Origin: Kineococcus endophyticus
Lineage (GTDB): Bacteria > Actinomycetota > Actinomycetes > Actinomycetales > Kineococcaceae
Length of the DNA: 64,000 nucleotides
NCBI RefSeq assembly: GCF_040796495.1
Contig: NZ_JBFNQN010000012.1
Location: forward strand, 142,387 to 206,386
Direction: 5' to 3'
This document shows positions 33,227-43,541 of this stretch, piece by piece. Position 1 is the first letter of the stretch. Each line of letters starts with the position of its first letter. The position numbers and the translations under genes are program-made. The notes under the pieces were generated by a model, which saw nothing but the letters and a program-made list of their open reading frames with translations, did no database searches and was not told where the DNA came from.

Positions 33227-33412
33227 CGGTCCTCCCGTCGCTCGCGACCCGGTCGGTCCCTTCCTACCTGTGGGTGGCGAGGCGGACCAGGACCCGTCGG
33301 TCCCTGGCTGCGGACCTCGGTCCCGGAGAGGGGGATCGGCGGGTCCTGGTTCCGGTCCCGGGTGTCGACCAGGCTCGGTGGGACCACCACCCGCCGCACC
33401 CCAGGAGTCGTC

Positions 33413-34363
33413 GTGCCCCGCACCCCGCACCTCACCGTCCCCGACCTCACCGGCCGGCGCGCCGTCGTCACCGGAGGTGCCGCGGGCATCGGCCTCGGCA
33501 TCGTCCGCCGGCTCGCGGCCGCCGGGGCCGAGGTCCTCGTCCCGGTCCGCAACCGCGGGCGTGCCGAGGACGCGCTCGCCCAGGTCCGCCGCGAGGTCCC
33601 CGGCGCTCGCGTGCGCCTGCACGACCTCGACCTCTCCTCGCTCGCGTCGATCGCCGCCTTCGGCCGCGAGCTGCTGGCGGAGGACGAACCCGTCCACCTG
33701 CTCGTCGCGAACGCGGGCGTCATGACGCCCCCGTCCCGGCGGGAGACCGCCGACGGGTTCGAGCTGCAGCTGGGCACGAACCACCTCGGGCACGTCGCCC
33801 TCGTGGGCCACCTCGCGCCGCTGCTGGTCCGCGGCCGGGCGTGGGTGACGTCGCAGGTCAGCGTCGCGGCCCGCAGCGGTGCGGTGCACTGGGACGACCT
33901 GAACTGGGAGCGGTCCTACGCCGGCGGCCGTGCCTACAGCTCGTCGAAGATCGCCCTCGGGTTGTTCGGCCTGGAACTGGACCGTCGCAGCCGCGCCGCG
34001 GGGTGGGGCATCACGAGCAACCTCGTCCACCCGGGGGTCGCACCGACCACCCTGCTCGCTGCCCGCCCGGAGATGGGACGGGAGCGGGACACCCCGGCGG
34101 TCCGGGTGATCCGGACGCTGTCGCGCGCCGGGATCCTGCTCGGGACGGCCGACAGCGCCGCTCTTCCGGCTGTGCTCGCCGCCACGTCCCCGGCGGCGTC
34201 GGGCGGCCGGCTCTACGGGCCGGCAGGCCCCGGTCACCTGGGTGGGGCGCCCGCCGAGCAGACCCTCTACCGGCCCCTGCGCGACGCCGCTGCAGCGCAA
34301 CGCGTCTGGCAGGTGTCGCAGGAGCTCGTCGGCGTGGACATCGCAGCCGCAGCGCACGTCTGA
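33413..34363 (+). CDS. Short-chain dehydrogenase/reductase
   Basis: A 316-aa SDR: the cofactor motif is VVTGGAAGIGLGIVRRLAAA, NAG is present in LVANAGVMTPP, the LGTNHLGHVAL helix is typical of the light-dependent/retinol-dehydrogenase-like subgroup, and the catalytic Tyr/Lys pair is in AYSSSKIAL. The preceding Ser is less clear. The substrate is unknown. The GTG at 33413 follows CAGGAG. It is divergent from the MmyB-like XRE regulator, which probably represses it. Confidence 0.9.
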   Translation: MPRTPHLTVPDLTGRRAVVTGGAAGIGLGIVRRLAAAGAEVLVPVRNRGRAEDALAQVRREVPGARVRLHDLDLSSLASIAAFGRELLAEDEPVHLLVANAGVMTPPSRRETADGFELQLGTNHLGHVALVGHLAPLLVRGRAWVTSQVSVAARSGAVHWDDLNWERSYAGGRAYSSSKIALGLFGLELDRRSRAAGWGITSNLVHPGVAPTTLLAARPEMGRERDTPAVRVIRTLSRAGILLGTADSAALPAVLAATSPAASGGRLYGPAGPGHLGGAPAEQTLYRPLRDAAAAQRVWQVSQELVGVDIAAAAHV

Positions 34364-34405
34364 CGCCCTTGGGGGCCGAGGTGCAGTCGCTGCCAGGATG
34401 GGCGG

Positions 34406-34981
34406 GTGCCGACCGCCCCCTGGCCCGCCCGCTCCGGCTCGCTCGTCCTGCGGGACCCGCGTCCCGACGAGATCGACGAGCTGCTCGCCCTCCGCAACGA
34501 CCCCGCCGTCAACCGCTGGATGCTGAAGACCCACGCCGAGCCGGAGGCGTTCCGCCGCGAGTGGCTGGCCGTCCCCGACAGCGCCACCGACTTCTCCTGC
34601 GTCGCCGACCTCGACGGCCGTGCCGTCGGCCTGGGGTTCCTCGACGTCGTCGACGGCATGGGTCAGCCGGGGATGCCGGTGGGCACGCAGGCCGGCATCG
34701 GCTACGTGCTCGCGCCGGACGTCTGGGGCCGGGGCCTGGCCACCGACCTCGCCCGCGGCCTGCTGACGGCCGCCTTCGACGTGCTGGGGCTGCGCCGCGT
34801 CACGGCCGGTTGCTACGCCGACAACCACGCGTCGGCGCGCGTGCTGGAGAAGGCCGGGATGAGGCGCGAGCAGCACGGCGTGCAGGACTCCTGGCACGCC
34901 GAGCTCGGCTGGGTCGACGGCTGCGAGTACGCGCTGCTGGCGCACGAGTGGGCCGCGCGGCGCGACGTCGGGACCGCGTGA
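34406..34981 (+). CDS. GNAT family acetyltransferase (RimJ/RimL type)
   Basis: A 191-aa GNAT protein of the ribosomal-protein-acetyltransferase-like branch. It begins LVLRDPRPDEIDELLALRND and has IGYVLAPDVWGRGLATDLAR as the acetyl-CoA loop, and ends with NHASARVLEKAGMRREQHG. The GTG start follows CAGGAT and six bases, predicting a leaderless transcript. The VanZ gene begins four bases after its stop. Confidence 0.88.
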   Translation: MPTAPWPARSGSLVLRDPRPDEIDELLALRNDPAVNRWMLKTHAEPEAFRREWLAVPDSATDFSCVADLDGRAVGLGFLDVVDGMGQPGMPVGTQAGIGYVLAPDVWGRGLATDLARGLLTAAFDVLGLRRVTAGCYADNHASARVLEKAGMRREQHGVQDSWHAELGWVDGCEYALLAHEWAARRDVGTA

Positions 34982-34985
34982 CCCG

Positions 34986-35477
34986 GTGCTCAGCACGTTC
35001 CTCGTCGAGCACCGCTGGGTCACGCCCGTCCTGCTGCTGGTCCTCGTGGTGGCCGGTCTCCTCGTCGGGCCCGGGCTCGTGCGGCGCCCGCGGCTGGCCT
35101 GGGCCCTGGCGGGCCTGTCCGTCCTGCCGCTGCTGGCGCTGACGCTGGTGCCCACGAGCCGCGAGCTCGTCGCCGGCTGCGAGGTGCAGTGGGCGTGGCC
35201 GACCCCGGCGCGGGTCGAGGCGTTCGCGAACCTGGTGCTGTTCGTCGGGCCGGTGTTCCTGGCCGGCGCGGCGACCCGCCGTTGGCTCCTCGCCGCCGCC
35301 GCGGGCAGCGCCTCCTCTGCGCTCGTCGAGCTGCTGCAGGCCGTCGTCCCGTTGCTGGGCCGCTCCTGCGACACGAACGACTGGCTGGCGAACACCCTCG
35401 GGTCGGTGCTCGGGGGAGCCCTGGCCCTGCTGGTGCTGCGGCTGGCCCGGCGGCGCGCAGTCGTGCGCGTGGACTGA
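34986..35477 (+). CDS. VanZ-like membrane protein
   Basis: A 163-aa protein with four or five hydrophobic segments and the VanZ-type region VEAFANLVLFVGPVFLAG, then ALVELLQAVVPLLGRSCDTN and NTLGSVLGGALALLVL. VanZ confers low-level teicoplanin resistance in enterococci; most relatives have no known function. The GTG start lies four bases after the GNAT stop, so it is translationally coupled. Confidence 0.87.
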   Translation: MLSTFLVEHRWVTPVLLLVLVVAGLLVGPGLVRRPRLAWALAGLSVLPLLALTLVPTSRELVAGCEVQWAWPTPARVEAFANLVLFVGPVFLAGAATRRWLLAAAAGSASSALVELLQAVVPLLGRSCDTNDWLANTLGSVLGGALALLVLRLARRRAVVRVD

Positions 35478-35503
35478 CCGCACCCGGCCCACCCGCGGGG
35501 CGC

Positions 35504-36394
35504 CTACCCCCAGTCCCCGCCCACGAGCAGCTCGGCCACGGCCCGCTGTCCCTCCGCCGGCAGGTCGCGCACCGGCCGCGGCAACCCGGCCCGCGGCACC
35601 ACCCCGAGTTGCTCCGCGAACGCCGCCGCCACCCGCAGGCTCCCGTGCGCGGCCATCAGCGACCACAACGGCTCCAGCCGCGCCTCGATCCGCCGCACCC
35701 GCTCGTCGTCTCCGGCCAGGACGGCCGAGGTGAGGTCGAGGCACGTCCGGGGCAGCACCCCGGCCACGACGGAGTACCAGGTGTCGCAGCCGGCGCGCAG
35801 CCCGCGCACGGCGAACGCGTCCCCGGAGACGCCGAGGGTCACGCCGGGCGCGACGGCTCCGCGCAGGTCGGTGATCCAGGTGCGGGCCGCGTCGGGGTCC
35901 GCCGGCACACCGGGCAGCTTGAGGGAACCCACGCCGGGCAGCCGCCCCACCCGAGCGCGCAGCTCGTCCGTGAAGGTGAACCCGGTCGTCCGCGGGTTGT
36001 CGTAGACGCACACCGGCACGGACGCCGCCGCCGTCACGTCCTCGTAGAGCCCGAACACCTCGTCGTCAGTGAGCGGCTGGTACGAGAGCGGCGCCAGCAG
36101 CAAGCCGGCGGCTCCCGCCTGCTGGGCGTCCTCGACCACGGCGAGCACCTCGCGGGTGCTCAGCGCCCCGACCCCGACGACGACCGGCACGTCGCCCGCC
36201 GCCTCGACCGCCGCCCGCGCGAGCCGGGCCCTCTCGCTCCGTTCGAGGTAGGCGTAGCTGCCGGTCGAGCCGAGCGCGCCGATCGAGTCGACGCCCGCGG
36301 CCGCCGAGCGCTCCACGAGGGCGACGAACCCCCGCTCGTCGACGGCGTCCCCGTCGAAGGGCGTGAGGACGAAGGCGGACAGCGGGCCGAGCAC
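35504..36394 (-). CDS. DapA-like class I aldolase family protein
   Basis: A 296-aa protein of the dihydrodipicolinate synthase/N-acetylneuraminate lyase family. It begins GPLSAFVLTPFDGDAVDERG, has SIGALGSTGSYAYLERSER at the carboxylate-binding loop, VCVYDNPRTTGF with the Tyr, and the Schiff-base Lys in VGSLKLPG. The usual GTTGE is GSTGS here, so it is unlikely to be the true DapA. The GTG has GGGAGG four bases upstream. No linked catabolic genes indicate its substrate. Confidence 0.87.
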   Translation of the reverse strand: MLGPLSAFVLTPFDGDAVDERGFVALVERSAAAGVDSIGALGSTGSYAYLERSERARLARAAVEAAGDVPVVVGVGALSTREVLAVVEDAQQAGAAGLLLAPLSYQPLTDDEVFGLYEDVTAAASVPVCVYDNPRTTGFTFTDELRARVGRLPGVGSLKLPGVPADPDAARTWITDLRGAVAPGVTLGVSGDAFAVRGLRAGCDTWYSVVAGVLPRTCLDLTSAVLAGDDERVRRIEARLEPLWSLMAAHGSLRVAAAFAEQLGVVPRAGLPRPVRDLPAEGQRAVAELLVGGDWG

Positions 36395-36482
36395 GGGACC
36401 TCCCAGGGTGGCGGTCCTCGGAGGCTACCGAGCGGTTGAACGCCGGACTGCAGGTCGCCGGGACCCGTGCCAGCCTGCCGCC

Positions 36483-36932
36483 ATGACCTCCGCCCCCGGC
36501 ACCTCGGCCCCCGTCACCACGACCGGGGTCAGCCACGTCCGGCTCACGGTTCGCGACCTCGCCGCCTCGCGCCGCTTCTACGACGCCCTCTTCGGCTGGG
36601 ACGTCGCCTTCGAACTGCCCGCCGACGCGGACGACGAGACCCGCGAGAAGTTGTGGTTCCTCTTCGGCGGCGTCATCTACAGCACCCCCGGCGGTGGCCT
36701 GCTGGGCCTGCGCCCCGTGGCCTCGGCGGACGACGCGTTCTCCGAAGACCGGGTCGGGCTGGACCACCTCGCCTTCGGCGTCGCCGACCGCGCGGCTCTC
36801 GACGCGGCCGTCGACCGGCTCGACTCCCTGGGCGCGCAGCACGAAGGCGTCAAGGACGCCGGCGGCCTGTGGATCCTGGAGTTCCGCGACCCCGACGGGA
36901 TCGCACTGGAGCTGGCCGCGCCCAAGGGCTGA
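36483..36932 (+). CDS. VOC family protein
   Basis: A 149-aa single-domain glyoxalase/dioxygenase-fold protein: GVSHVRLTVRDLAASRRFYD, GLDHLAFGVADRAALDAAVD and the C-terminal LEFRDPDGIALELAAP. The two His and the terminal Glu are in the expected metal-ligand positions. The ATG follows CAGCCT and six bases, so it should be leaderless. A 51-base inverted repeat follows its stop. Confidence 0.88.
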   Translation: MTSAPGTSAPVTTTGVSHVRLTVRDLAASRRFYDALFGWDVAFELPADADDETREKLWFLFGGVIYSTPGGGLLGLRPVASADDAFSEDRVGLDHLAFGVADRAALDAAVDRLDSLGAQHEGVKDAGGLWILEFRDPDGIALELAAPKG

Positions 36933-36955
36933 CACCGGCCGCCCCGCGGGAGGGT

Positions 36956-37006
36956 GGAACGTTGACTCCCCGGTGACGATCATCGTCACCGGGGAGTCAA
37001 CGTTCC
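36956..37006. terminator. Perfect 25-bp inverted repeat between convergent genes
   Basis: Left arm 36956-36980 and right arm 36982-37006 are exact reverse complements separated by one base. It lies between the VOC gene and the convergent IclR gene and probably stops transcription in both directions. It begins GGAACGTTGACTCCCC and is the longest perfect inverted repeat I found here. Confidence 0.75.
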
Positions 37007-37020
37007 CCTCGAGACGCACC

Positions 37021-37779
37021 TCACCCCCCGACCAGGCGCCGCCGCAACTCCGAGGCGTACCGCCGCACCGCCGCCACGAGCTCCTCCCGTCTCGCGCCGT
37101 CCACGGCGCCGCTCTCGAACGTCACGGCCAGGCTCGCGACGGGCCACCCCGCGCGGTCGGTCACGGCCACCGCGACGGACGCGAACCCCGCGGTGATCTC
37201 CCCGTCCTCGACGGCGAACCCCCGCTGCCGCGTCCGCACCAGCTCAGCCCGCAGCTCCCGCAGCGTCGTCGTGCCCCGCCCGTCCAGGGCCGCAGCGTCG
37301 GGGAACAGCGCGCGCACCTGCTCCCTCGGCAGTTCCGCCAGCAGTGCCCGCCCGCTCGCCGTGAGGTGCGAGGGCAGCCGCACCCCCACGTCCGTGACGA
37401 GCGCGGGCCGGCGCGGTGCCCGTTCCTCCACGAGGTAGACGACCTCGCGGCCCACGAGCACGGCCAGGTGCGCGGACTCCCCGACCCGGTCGACGAGCGC
37501 GGCCAGCACGGGCCGCCCCAGCCGGGTCACGGGTTCCTGCCGCACGTACCCGGAGCTGAGCTCGAACGCCGCGATCCCCAGGCCGTACCGCCGCGCCTCG
37601 GGGAAGTGCAGGACGAAACCCTGCTCGGCCAGCTCGCCGAGCAACCGGTAGACGCTCGACCGCGGCAGGTCGAGGGCCCGCGCGAGCGTCGCCGCGGCGA
37701 CCGGCCCCTGCTGCGCCGCCATGAACGAGAGGATCCGCAGCGCCGCCCCGACGGTCGGCGCACCCAGGGACGTGGCCAT
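37021..37779 (-). CDS. IclR-family regulator, probable repressor of hut genes
   Basis: A 252-aa IclR protein. The N-terminal winged helix reads AALRILSFMAAQQGPVAAAT, then ALDLPRSSVYRLLGELAEQG, and the C-terminal effector domain has VGREVVYLVEERAP and LTASGRALLAELP. ATG 37779 is preferred over upstream starts (ATG 37797, TTG 37806) because GACACT ends six bases before it, and because a 7-bp-arm dyad at 37788-37805 overlaps that promoter. It is divergent from hutH. An IclR regulator (HutR) controls histidine utilisation in Corynebacterium resistens, which supports the role. Confidence 0.88.
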   Translation of the reverse strand: MATSLGAPTVGAALRILSFMAAQQGPVAAATLARALDLPRSSVYRLLGELAEQGFVLHFPEARRYGLGIAAFELSSGYVRQEPVTRLGRPVLAALVDRVGESAHLAVLVGREVVYLVEERAPRRPALVTDVGVRLPSHLTASGRALLAELPREQVRALFPDAAALDGRGTTTLRELRAELVRTRQRGFAVEDGEITAGFASVAVAVTDRAGWPVASLAVTFESGAVDGARREELVAAVRRYASELRRRLVGG

Positions 37780-37787
37780 GCCGAGAG

Positions 37788-37805
37788 TGTCCAGCATCCT
37801 GGACA
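37788..37805. promoter_or_regulatory. Candidate IclR/HutR operator
   Basis: TGTCCAG-CATC-CTGGACA is a dyad with perfect 7-bp arms and a 4-base spacer. It overlaps the leaderless -10 of the IclR gene and lies 55 bases before the hutH start, so one site could control both genes. Confidence 0.6.
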
Positions 37806-37859
37806 ACGACGCCGCGCCAGGCGCTGACGGGACGCCCCCCGCGCTGCAGAGTGAGGGAC

Positions 37860-39395
37860 GTGAAGAACGTCCTCGTCTCCACCGGACCGGTCAGCGTCGC
37901 CGACCTCGTCGCCGTCGCCCGCCACGGTGCCCTCGTCGAGCTCGACCCCGCGGCCCTCGACGCCGTGGAGGAGTCGCGCGCGCGCATCGAGGCCCTGGCC
38001 GACGACGTCGAACCCCACTACGGCATCTCCACGGGTTTCGGGGCCCTGGCCACCAAGCACATCCCCACCGACCAGCGCACCGCGTTGCAGCGCAGCCTCG
38101 TCCGCTCGCACGCCGCGGGTTCCGGCGCCGAGGTCGAGACGGAGGTCGTGCGCGCGACGATGCTGCTGCGCCTGTCGACGCTCATGACCGGCCGCACCGG
38201 CGTCCGCGCGCGCACGGCCCGCGCCTACGCCGACCTGCTCAACGCCCACCTCACCCCGGTGGTCACCGAGTACGGCTCCCTCGGCTGCTCCGGCGACCTC
38301 GCGCCGCTGGCCCACTGCGCCCTCGCCGTCATGGGGGAGGGTCACGTCCGCACCCGCGACGGGGAACTCCTCGACACCGCCGACGCCCTCGCCGCCGCCG
38401 GCCTGGAACCTGTCGTCCTCGCCGAGAAGGAGGGCCTGGCCCTCATCAACGGCACCGACGGGATGCTCGGTCAGCTCGCCCTCGCCCTCGACACCCTCGA
38501 CGTCCTGTTCGCGACGGCCGACCTCGCCGCGGCGCTGTCCGTCGAGGCGCTCCTCGGCAGCGACGCTGTGTTCGCCGACGACCTGCAGCAGCTGCGGCCC
38601 CAGCTCGGCCAGCGCGTCGCCGCGGGGAACATCCGGAGGGCGCTCGCGGGCTCCCCGATCGTCGCGAGCCACCAGGGCCCGGAGTGCACGCGCGTCCAGG
38701 ACGCGTACTCGCTGCGCTGCGCCCCGCAGGTCCACGGCGCCGGCCGCGACACCGCCGCCCACGCCCGTGCGGTCGCCGAGCGGGAACTCGCCGCGGCCGT
38801 CGACAACCCCGTCGTGACCCTGGACGGCCGGGTCGAGTCGAACGGGAACTTCCACGGCGCCCCCGTCGCCTACGTCCTGGACTTCCTCGCCATCGCGGTC
38901 GCCGACCTCGCCAGCATCTCCGAACGTCGCACCGACCGGTTCCTCGACAAGGCCCGCAACCAGGGTCTGCCGCCGTTCCTCGCGCACGACGCCGGCGTCG
39001 ACTCCGGGTTGATGATCGCGCAGTACACCGCGGCCGGGATCGTCTCCGAGCTCAAGCGCCTCGCCGTCCCCGCGAGCGTCGACTCGATCCCGAGTTCGGC
39101 CATGCAGGAGGACCACGTGTCGATGGGCTGGGCGGGGGCGCGGAAACTGCGCCGCGCGCTCGACGGTCTGACCCGCGTCCTGGCGATCGAGGTCATGACC
39201 GCGACCCGCGCCCTCGACCTGCGTGGACCCCTCGAACCCGCCCCCGTCACCGGGGAATTGCTGCGCCTCGTCCGCACCGTCGTCGAAGGCCCCGGCCCCG
39301 ACCGGTTCCTCGCCCCCGAGATCGAGGCCGTCACCGGTCTCGTGGCTTCGGGACAGCTCGTGTCCGCCGCCCGCTCCGTCACCGAGATCGACTGA
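37860..39395 (+). CDS. hutH: Histidine ammonia-lyase
   Basis: A 511-aa enzyme that converts histidine to trans-urocanate. The N-terminal half has [12 protein letters not shown] and the MIO cofactor loop is [14 protein letters not shown], so the internal cofactor would form from C143-S144-G145 instead of the common Ala-Ser-Gly. Further motifs are [20 protein letters not shown] and [15 protein letters not shown]. The GTG at 37860 lies seven bases after CAGAGT, which is 17 bases from a CTGACG -35, so the mRNA is probably leaderless; GTG 37851 would add three residues. It is the first of four hut genes. Confidence 0.95.
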   Translation: MKNVLVSTGPVSVADLVAVARHGALVELDPAALDAVEESRARIEALADDVEPHYGISTGFGALATKHIPTDQRTALQRSLVRSHAAGSGAEVETEVVRATMLLRLSTLMTGRTGVRARTARAYADLLNAHLTPVVTEYGSLGCSGDLAPLAHCALAVMGEGHVRTRDGELLDTADALAAAGLEPVVLAEKEGLALINGTDGMLGQLALALDTLDVLFATADLAAALSVEALLGSDAVFADDLQQLRPQLGQRVAAGNIRRALAGSPIVASHQGPECTRVQDAYSLRCAPQVHGAGRDTAAHARAVAERELAAAVDNPVVTLDGRVESNGNFHGAPVAYVLDFLAIAVADLASISERRTDRFLDKARNQGLPPFLAHDAGVDSGLMIAQYTAAGIVSELKRLAVPASVDSIPSSAMQEDHVSMGWAGARKLRRALDGLTRVLAIEVMTATRALDLRGPLEPAPVTGELLRLVRTVVEGPGPDRFLAPEIEAVTGLVASGQLVSAARSVTEID

Positions 39396-39405
39396 GGAGA
39401 ACCGC

Positions 39406-41073
39406 ATGTCCGCGAACACCCACGGGCCGCGTCCCGTCCGCGCCCACCGCGGGAACGAGCTCCACACGAAGAGCTGGCAGACGGAGGCCCCGCTGCGGAT
39501 GCTCATGAACAACCTCGACCCCGAGGTCGCGGAACGTCCCGACGACCTCGTCGTCTACGGCGGGACCGGCAAAGCCGCCCGGTCGTGGGAGGCCTACGAC
39601 GCGATCGTCCGCACCCTGGAGACCCTCGAGGACGACGAGACCCTCCTCGTCCAGTCCGGCAAACCCGTCGGGGTGTTCCGCACCCACGCCTGGGCCCCTC
39701 GCGTCCTCATCGCGAACTCCAACCTCGTGGGCGACTGGGCCACCTGGCCGGAGTTCCGCCGCCTCGAGGCCCTGGGCCTGACGATGTACGGCCAGATGAC
39801 CGCCGGGTCGTGGATCTACATCGGTACCCAGGGGATCCTCCAGGGAACCTACGAGACGTTCGCCGCCGTCGCGGACAAGTCCTTCGGTGGAACCCTCGCC
39901 GGGACCATCACCCTGACCGGCGGGGCCGGCGGGATGGGCGGCGCGCAGCCGCTCGCGGTGACCCTCAACGAGGGCGCCGTCCTCGTCGTCGACGTCGACC
40001 GCGCCCGGTTGCAGCGCCGCGTCGACCACGGCTACCTCGACGAGCTCGCCGACGACCTCGACGACGGCCTGGCCCGCGTGGTCGCCGCCCGCGACGCCCG
40101 CCGCCCGCTGTCCGTGGGCGTCGTCGGGAACGCCGCCACGGTGTTCACCGAACTCCTCGACCGGGGCGCTCCCATCGACGTCGTGACCGACCAGACGTCG
40201 GCGCACGACCCCCTGAGCTACCTGCCCGAGGACGTCACGGTCGAGGAGTGGCACGAGCTCGCGGCGAAGGACCCCGAGGAGTTCACCCGCCGCTCGCGCG
40301 AGGCGATGGCCAAGCAGGTGAAGGCCATGGTCGATTTCAAGGACCGCGGCGCGGAGGTGTTCGACTACGGCAACTCCATCCGCGAGGAGGCCCGCCTCGG
40401 CGGGTACGACCGCGCGTTCGAGTTCCCCGGGTTCGTGCCGGCCTACATCCGCCCGCAGTTCGCCGAGGGGCGGGGCCCGTTCCGCTGGGCCGCGTTGTCC
40501 GGCGATCCCGCGGACATCGCCCGCACCGACCGCGCCATCCTCGAACTGTTCCCCGACGACGAGAAGCTGCGTCGCTGGATCACCGCGGCGGGGGAGAAGG
40601 TCCACTTCGAGGGGTTGCCCGCGCGCATCTGCTGGCTCGGCTACAAGGAACGCCACCTCGCCGGCTTGAAGTTCAACGAGCTCGTCGCGAACGGCGAGAT
40701 CTCCGCACCGATCGTCATCGGCCGCGACCACCTCGACTCCGGCTCGGTGGCCTCGCCGTACCGGGAGACCGAGGCCATGGCCGACGGGTCCGATGCGATC
40801 GCCGACTGGCCCCTGCTCAACGCGCTGCTCAACACGGCCTCCGGCGCGACGTGGGTGTCCCTGCACCACGGCGGCGGCGTCGGCATCGGTCGCTCGATCC
40901 ACGCCGGTCAGGTCACCGTGGCCGACGGCAGCCCCCTCGCGGCGGAGAAGATCGAACGCGTCCTCACGAACGACCCCGGCACGGGGGTCATGCGGCACGT
41001 CGACGCCGGGTACGACCGCGCGGCCGAGGTGGCCCGCGAGCGCGGTCTGCGCGTCCCGATGTGGGAACAGTGA
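39406..41073 (+). CDS. hutU: Urocanate hydratase
   Basis: A 555-aa protein of full normal length. It starts [20 protein letters not shown], has [20 protein letters not shown], the NAD-binding [20 protein letters not shown] and the C-terminal [17 protein letters not shown]. The enzyme converts urocanate to imidazolonepropionate using NAD as an electrophile. ATG 39406 follows GAGGAG, 10 bases after the hutH stop. The next gene starts on a GTG overlapping its stop. Confidence 0.97.
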   Translation: MSANTHGPRPVRAHRGNELHTKSWQTEAPLRMLMNNLDPEVAERPDDLVVYGGTGKAARSWEAYDAIVRTLETLEDDETLLVQSGKPVGVFRTHAWAPRVLIANSNLVGDWATWPEFRRLEALGLTMYGQMTAGSWIYIGTQGILQGTYETFAAVADKSFGGTLAGTITLTGGAGGMGGAQPLAVTLNEGAVLVVDVDRARLQRRVDHGYLDELADDLDDGLARVVAARDARRPLSVGVVGNAATVFTELLDRGAPIDVVTDQTSAHDPLSYLPEDVTVEEWHELAAKDPEEFTRRSREAMAKQVKAMVDFKDRGAEVFDYGNSIREEARLGGYDRAFEFPGFVPAYIRPQFAEGRGPFRWAALSGDPADIARTDRAILELFPDDEKLRRWITAAGEKVHFEGLPARICWLGYKERHLAGLKFNELVANGEISAPIVIGRDHLDSGSVASPYRETEAMADGSDAIADWPLLNALLNTASGATWVSLHHGGGVGIGRSIHAGQVTVADGSPLAAEKIERVLTNDPGTGVMRHVDAGYDRAAEVARERGLRVPMWEQ

Positions 41074-42371
41074 CCTTCCACGCGCAGAGCGCCTGGCTGG
41101 ACGGCGCGGTCGTCCGGGACGTGCGGATCGAGGTGGCCGCCGGTCGGATCACGGCGGTCACCCCGGGCGTGGGTGCGGAACCGGGGGACGAGGTGCTGAG
41201 CGGCCTGGTGTTCCCGGGGTTCGCGAACGCGCACTCGCACGCGTTCCACCGCGCCCTGCGGGGGCGCACCCACGCGGATGGCGGGACGTTCTGGACCTGG
41301 CGCACCGCGATGTACGACCTCGCGGGGCGCCTTGACCCCGAGTCCTACCGGGAACTGGCGACGGCCGCGTTCACCGAGATGGTGCTCGCGGGCTGGACCG
41401 CGGTCGGGGAGTTCCACTACCTGCACCACCGCCCCGACGGGACCCCGTACGAGGACCCGAACGCCATGGCCCTCGCCCTGCGCGACGCGGCCCGGACGGC
41501 GGGCATCCGCCTCGTACTGCTCGACGCGCTGTACCTGACCTCGGCGCCCGGGGAACCCGCGCTGCCCGAGCAGCGCCGGTTCTCCGACGGCGACGTCCGG
41601 GCCTGGGCGCGGCGGGTCCGGCAGCTCCCGTCCGACGAGTTCTTCCGCGTCGGGGTGGCGGCGCACTCGGTGCGCGCCGTCGCGCCGGCGGACCTGTCGG
41701 TGGTGGCCGAGACGGCGTGGGACCTCGGCGCCCCGGTCCACGTCCACCTCTCCGAGCAGCCCGCGGAGAACGAGGCCTGCCGCCGCGCCTACGGCTGCAC
41801 CCCGACCGAACTGCTCGACCGCGCGGGAGCCCTCAGCCCCGCGCTGTCCGTCGTCCACGCGAACCACGTCACCGACGCCGACGTCGCCCTCCTCGGGGCG
41901 CGGCAGGCGTCGGTCGTGGCGTGCCCGACGACGGAAGCCGACCTCGGTGACGGGGTGGGCCGCGCCCGGGCCCTCGCCGACGCCGGAGCCGTGCTGGCGC
42001 TGGGCACCGACCAGCACGCCGTCGTCGACCCGTTCGCCGAGACCCGGGGGCTCGAGGCGGCCGCGCGGCTCGGCTCGCTGCGGCGCGGGGTGTTCGACCC
42101 CGCCGACCTGGTCGCCGCGCTCACGACGGGCGGCCACCGCAGCCTCGGTCTGGAGGGCGGGACGATCGCCGTCGGCCAGCCCGCCGACCTCGTCGCCGTC
42201 CGCACCGGGTCCGTCCGCACGGCCGGGTCCGACCCCGCCCAGCTCGCGATGACGGCCACCGCGCAGGACGTGACGCACGTCGTCGTGGCGGGGGAGGTCC
42301 GCGTCCGCCAGGGTGGACACACGGCGGTGGGGGAGGACCGCGTCGCCGACGTCCTGCGGAGGTTCGCGTGA
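41070..42371 (+). CDS. hutF: Formimidoylglutamate deiminase
   Basis: A 433-aa amidohydrolase. Metal and substrate motifs: [17 protein letters not shown] near the N-terminus, [48 protein letters not shown] and [13 protein letters not shown]. These fit HutF, which converts N-formimidoylglutamate to N-formylglutamate and ammonia. This commits the pathway to the deformylase route, yet no N-formylglutamate deformylase gene is in the window. The GTG start overlaps the hutU stop by four bases. Confidence 0.92.
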   Translation: MTFHAQSAWLDGAVVRDVRIEVAAGRITAVTPGVGAEPGDEVLSGLVFPGFANAHSHAFHRALRGRTHADGGTFWTWRTAMYDLAGRLDPESYRELATAAFTEMVLAGWTAVGEFHYLHHRPDGTPYEDPNAMALALRDAARTAGIRLVLLDALYLTSAPGEPALPEQRRFSDGDVRAWARRVRQLPSDEFFRVGVAAHSVRAVAPADLSVVAETAWDLGAPVHVHLSEQPAENEACRRAYGCTPTELLDRAGALSPALSVVHANHVTDADVALLGARQASVVACPTTEADLGDGVGRARALADAGAVLALGTDQHAVVDPFAETRGLEAAARLGSLRRGVFDPADLVAALTTGGHRSLGLEGGTIAVGQPADLVAVRTGSVRTAGSDPAQLAMTATAQDVTHVVVAGEVRVRQGGHTAVGEDRVADVLRRFA

Positions 42372-43513
42372 GCACGCTCTACACCGGCATCGCCGAACTC
42401 ACGACGAACGACCCCGAACGGGCCACGCCGCAGGACCCGCTGGGCCGGATCCTCGACGCGGCGCTGGTCGTCGACGACGGCCTCGTCGCCTGGACGGGGC
42501 CCGCGAGCGCCGCCCCCGACGCGGACGAGCGCATCGGCGTCTGCGGCCGTGCGGTCCTGCCCGGCTGGGTGGACTCGCACTCCCACCTCGTCTTCGCCGG
42601 CGACCGGACCAGCGAGTTCGAGGCCCGGATGGCGGGTATGCCCTACGCCGCGGGGGGCATCGCCACCACCGTCGCCGCGACCCGTTCCGCGACCGACGAG
42701 GACCTGCGCCGCAGCCTGCGCCGCCACGTCGCCGAGGCCCGCGCGCAGGGGACGACGACGCTGGAGACGAAGACCGGGTACGGCCTCACACCCGCCGAGG
42801 AACTGCGGGCCGCCCTGCTGGCCGCCGAGTTCACCGACGAGGTGACCTGGCTCGGAGCCCACATCGTCGCCCCGGGCGAGGAACCCGCCGACTACCTCGC
42901 CGAACTCGTCGGCCCGCAGCTGCAGGCCGTGCGCGACCACGTCCGCTGGGCCGACGTGTTCTGCGAGACGGGGGCCTTCGACGAGGAGCAGTCCCGGACG
43001 GTCCTGCTCGCAGCGCGAGACGCCGGGCTGGGCCTGCGCGTCCACGGCAACCAGCTCGGTCAGGGTCCCGGCGTGCGGCTGGCCGTCGAGGTGGGGGCCG
43101 CCAGCGTCGACCACTGCAACCACCTGTCCGACGCCGACGTCGACGCCCTCGCCGGCTCCGACACCGTCGCCACCGTCCTGCCGGCCTGCGACCTGTCGAC
43201 CCGTCAGCCGCTCGCTCCCGCCCGGCGGCTCCTCGACGCCGGCGCGACGGTCGCGATCGCCAGCAACTGCAACCCCGGTTCCAGCTACACGAGTTCGGTG
43301 GCGTTCTGCGTCGCGACCGCCGTGCTGCAGATGGGGCTGACCGTCGCCGAGGCCGTGCACGCCGCGACCGCCGGCGGGGCGCAGGCGCTGCGCCGCACCG
43401 ACGTCGGCCGGCTCACCGTCGGCGCTCGCGCCGACCTGCACGTGCTCGACGCGCCGTCGGTCACCCACCTCGCCTACCGGCCCGGGGTGCCGTTGACGCA
43501 TTCCGTCCACTGA
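42368..43513 (+). CDS. hutI: Imidazolonepropionase
   Basis: A 381-aa metal-dependent amidohydrolase: [70 protein letters not shown] and [17 protein letters not shown]. It opens the imidazolone ring to give N-formimidoylglutamate, the substrate of HutF encoded just upstream. The GTG start overlaps the hutF stop by four bases, completing the operon hutH-hutU-hutF-hutI. Confidence 0.96.
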   Translation: MSTLYTGIAELTTNDPERATPQDPLGRILDAALVVDDGLVAWTGPASAAPDADERIGVCGRAVLPGWVDSHSHLVFAGDRTSEFEARMAGMPYAAGGIATTVAATRSATDEDLRRSLRRHVAEARAQGTTTLETKTGYGLTPAEELRAALLAAEFTDEVTWLGAHIVAPGEEPADYLAELVGPQLQAVRDHVRWADVFCETGAFDEEQSRTVLLAARDAGLGLRVHGNQLGQGPGVRLAVEVGAASVDHCNHLSDADVDALAGSDTVATVLPACDLSTRQPLAPARRLLDAGATVAIASNCNPGSSYTSSVAFCVATAVLQMGLTVAEAVHAATAGGAQALRRTDVGRLTVGARADLHVLDAPSVTHLAYRPGVPLTHSVH

Positions 43514-43541
43514 GCGGGCACCCCTGCGCCATGCTGCGACG

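Noticed and set aside
39379..40998. 539-aa minus-strand frame across hutU
   Set aside because: Shadow of urocanate hydratase; no coherent protein features.
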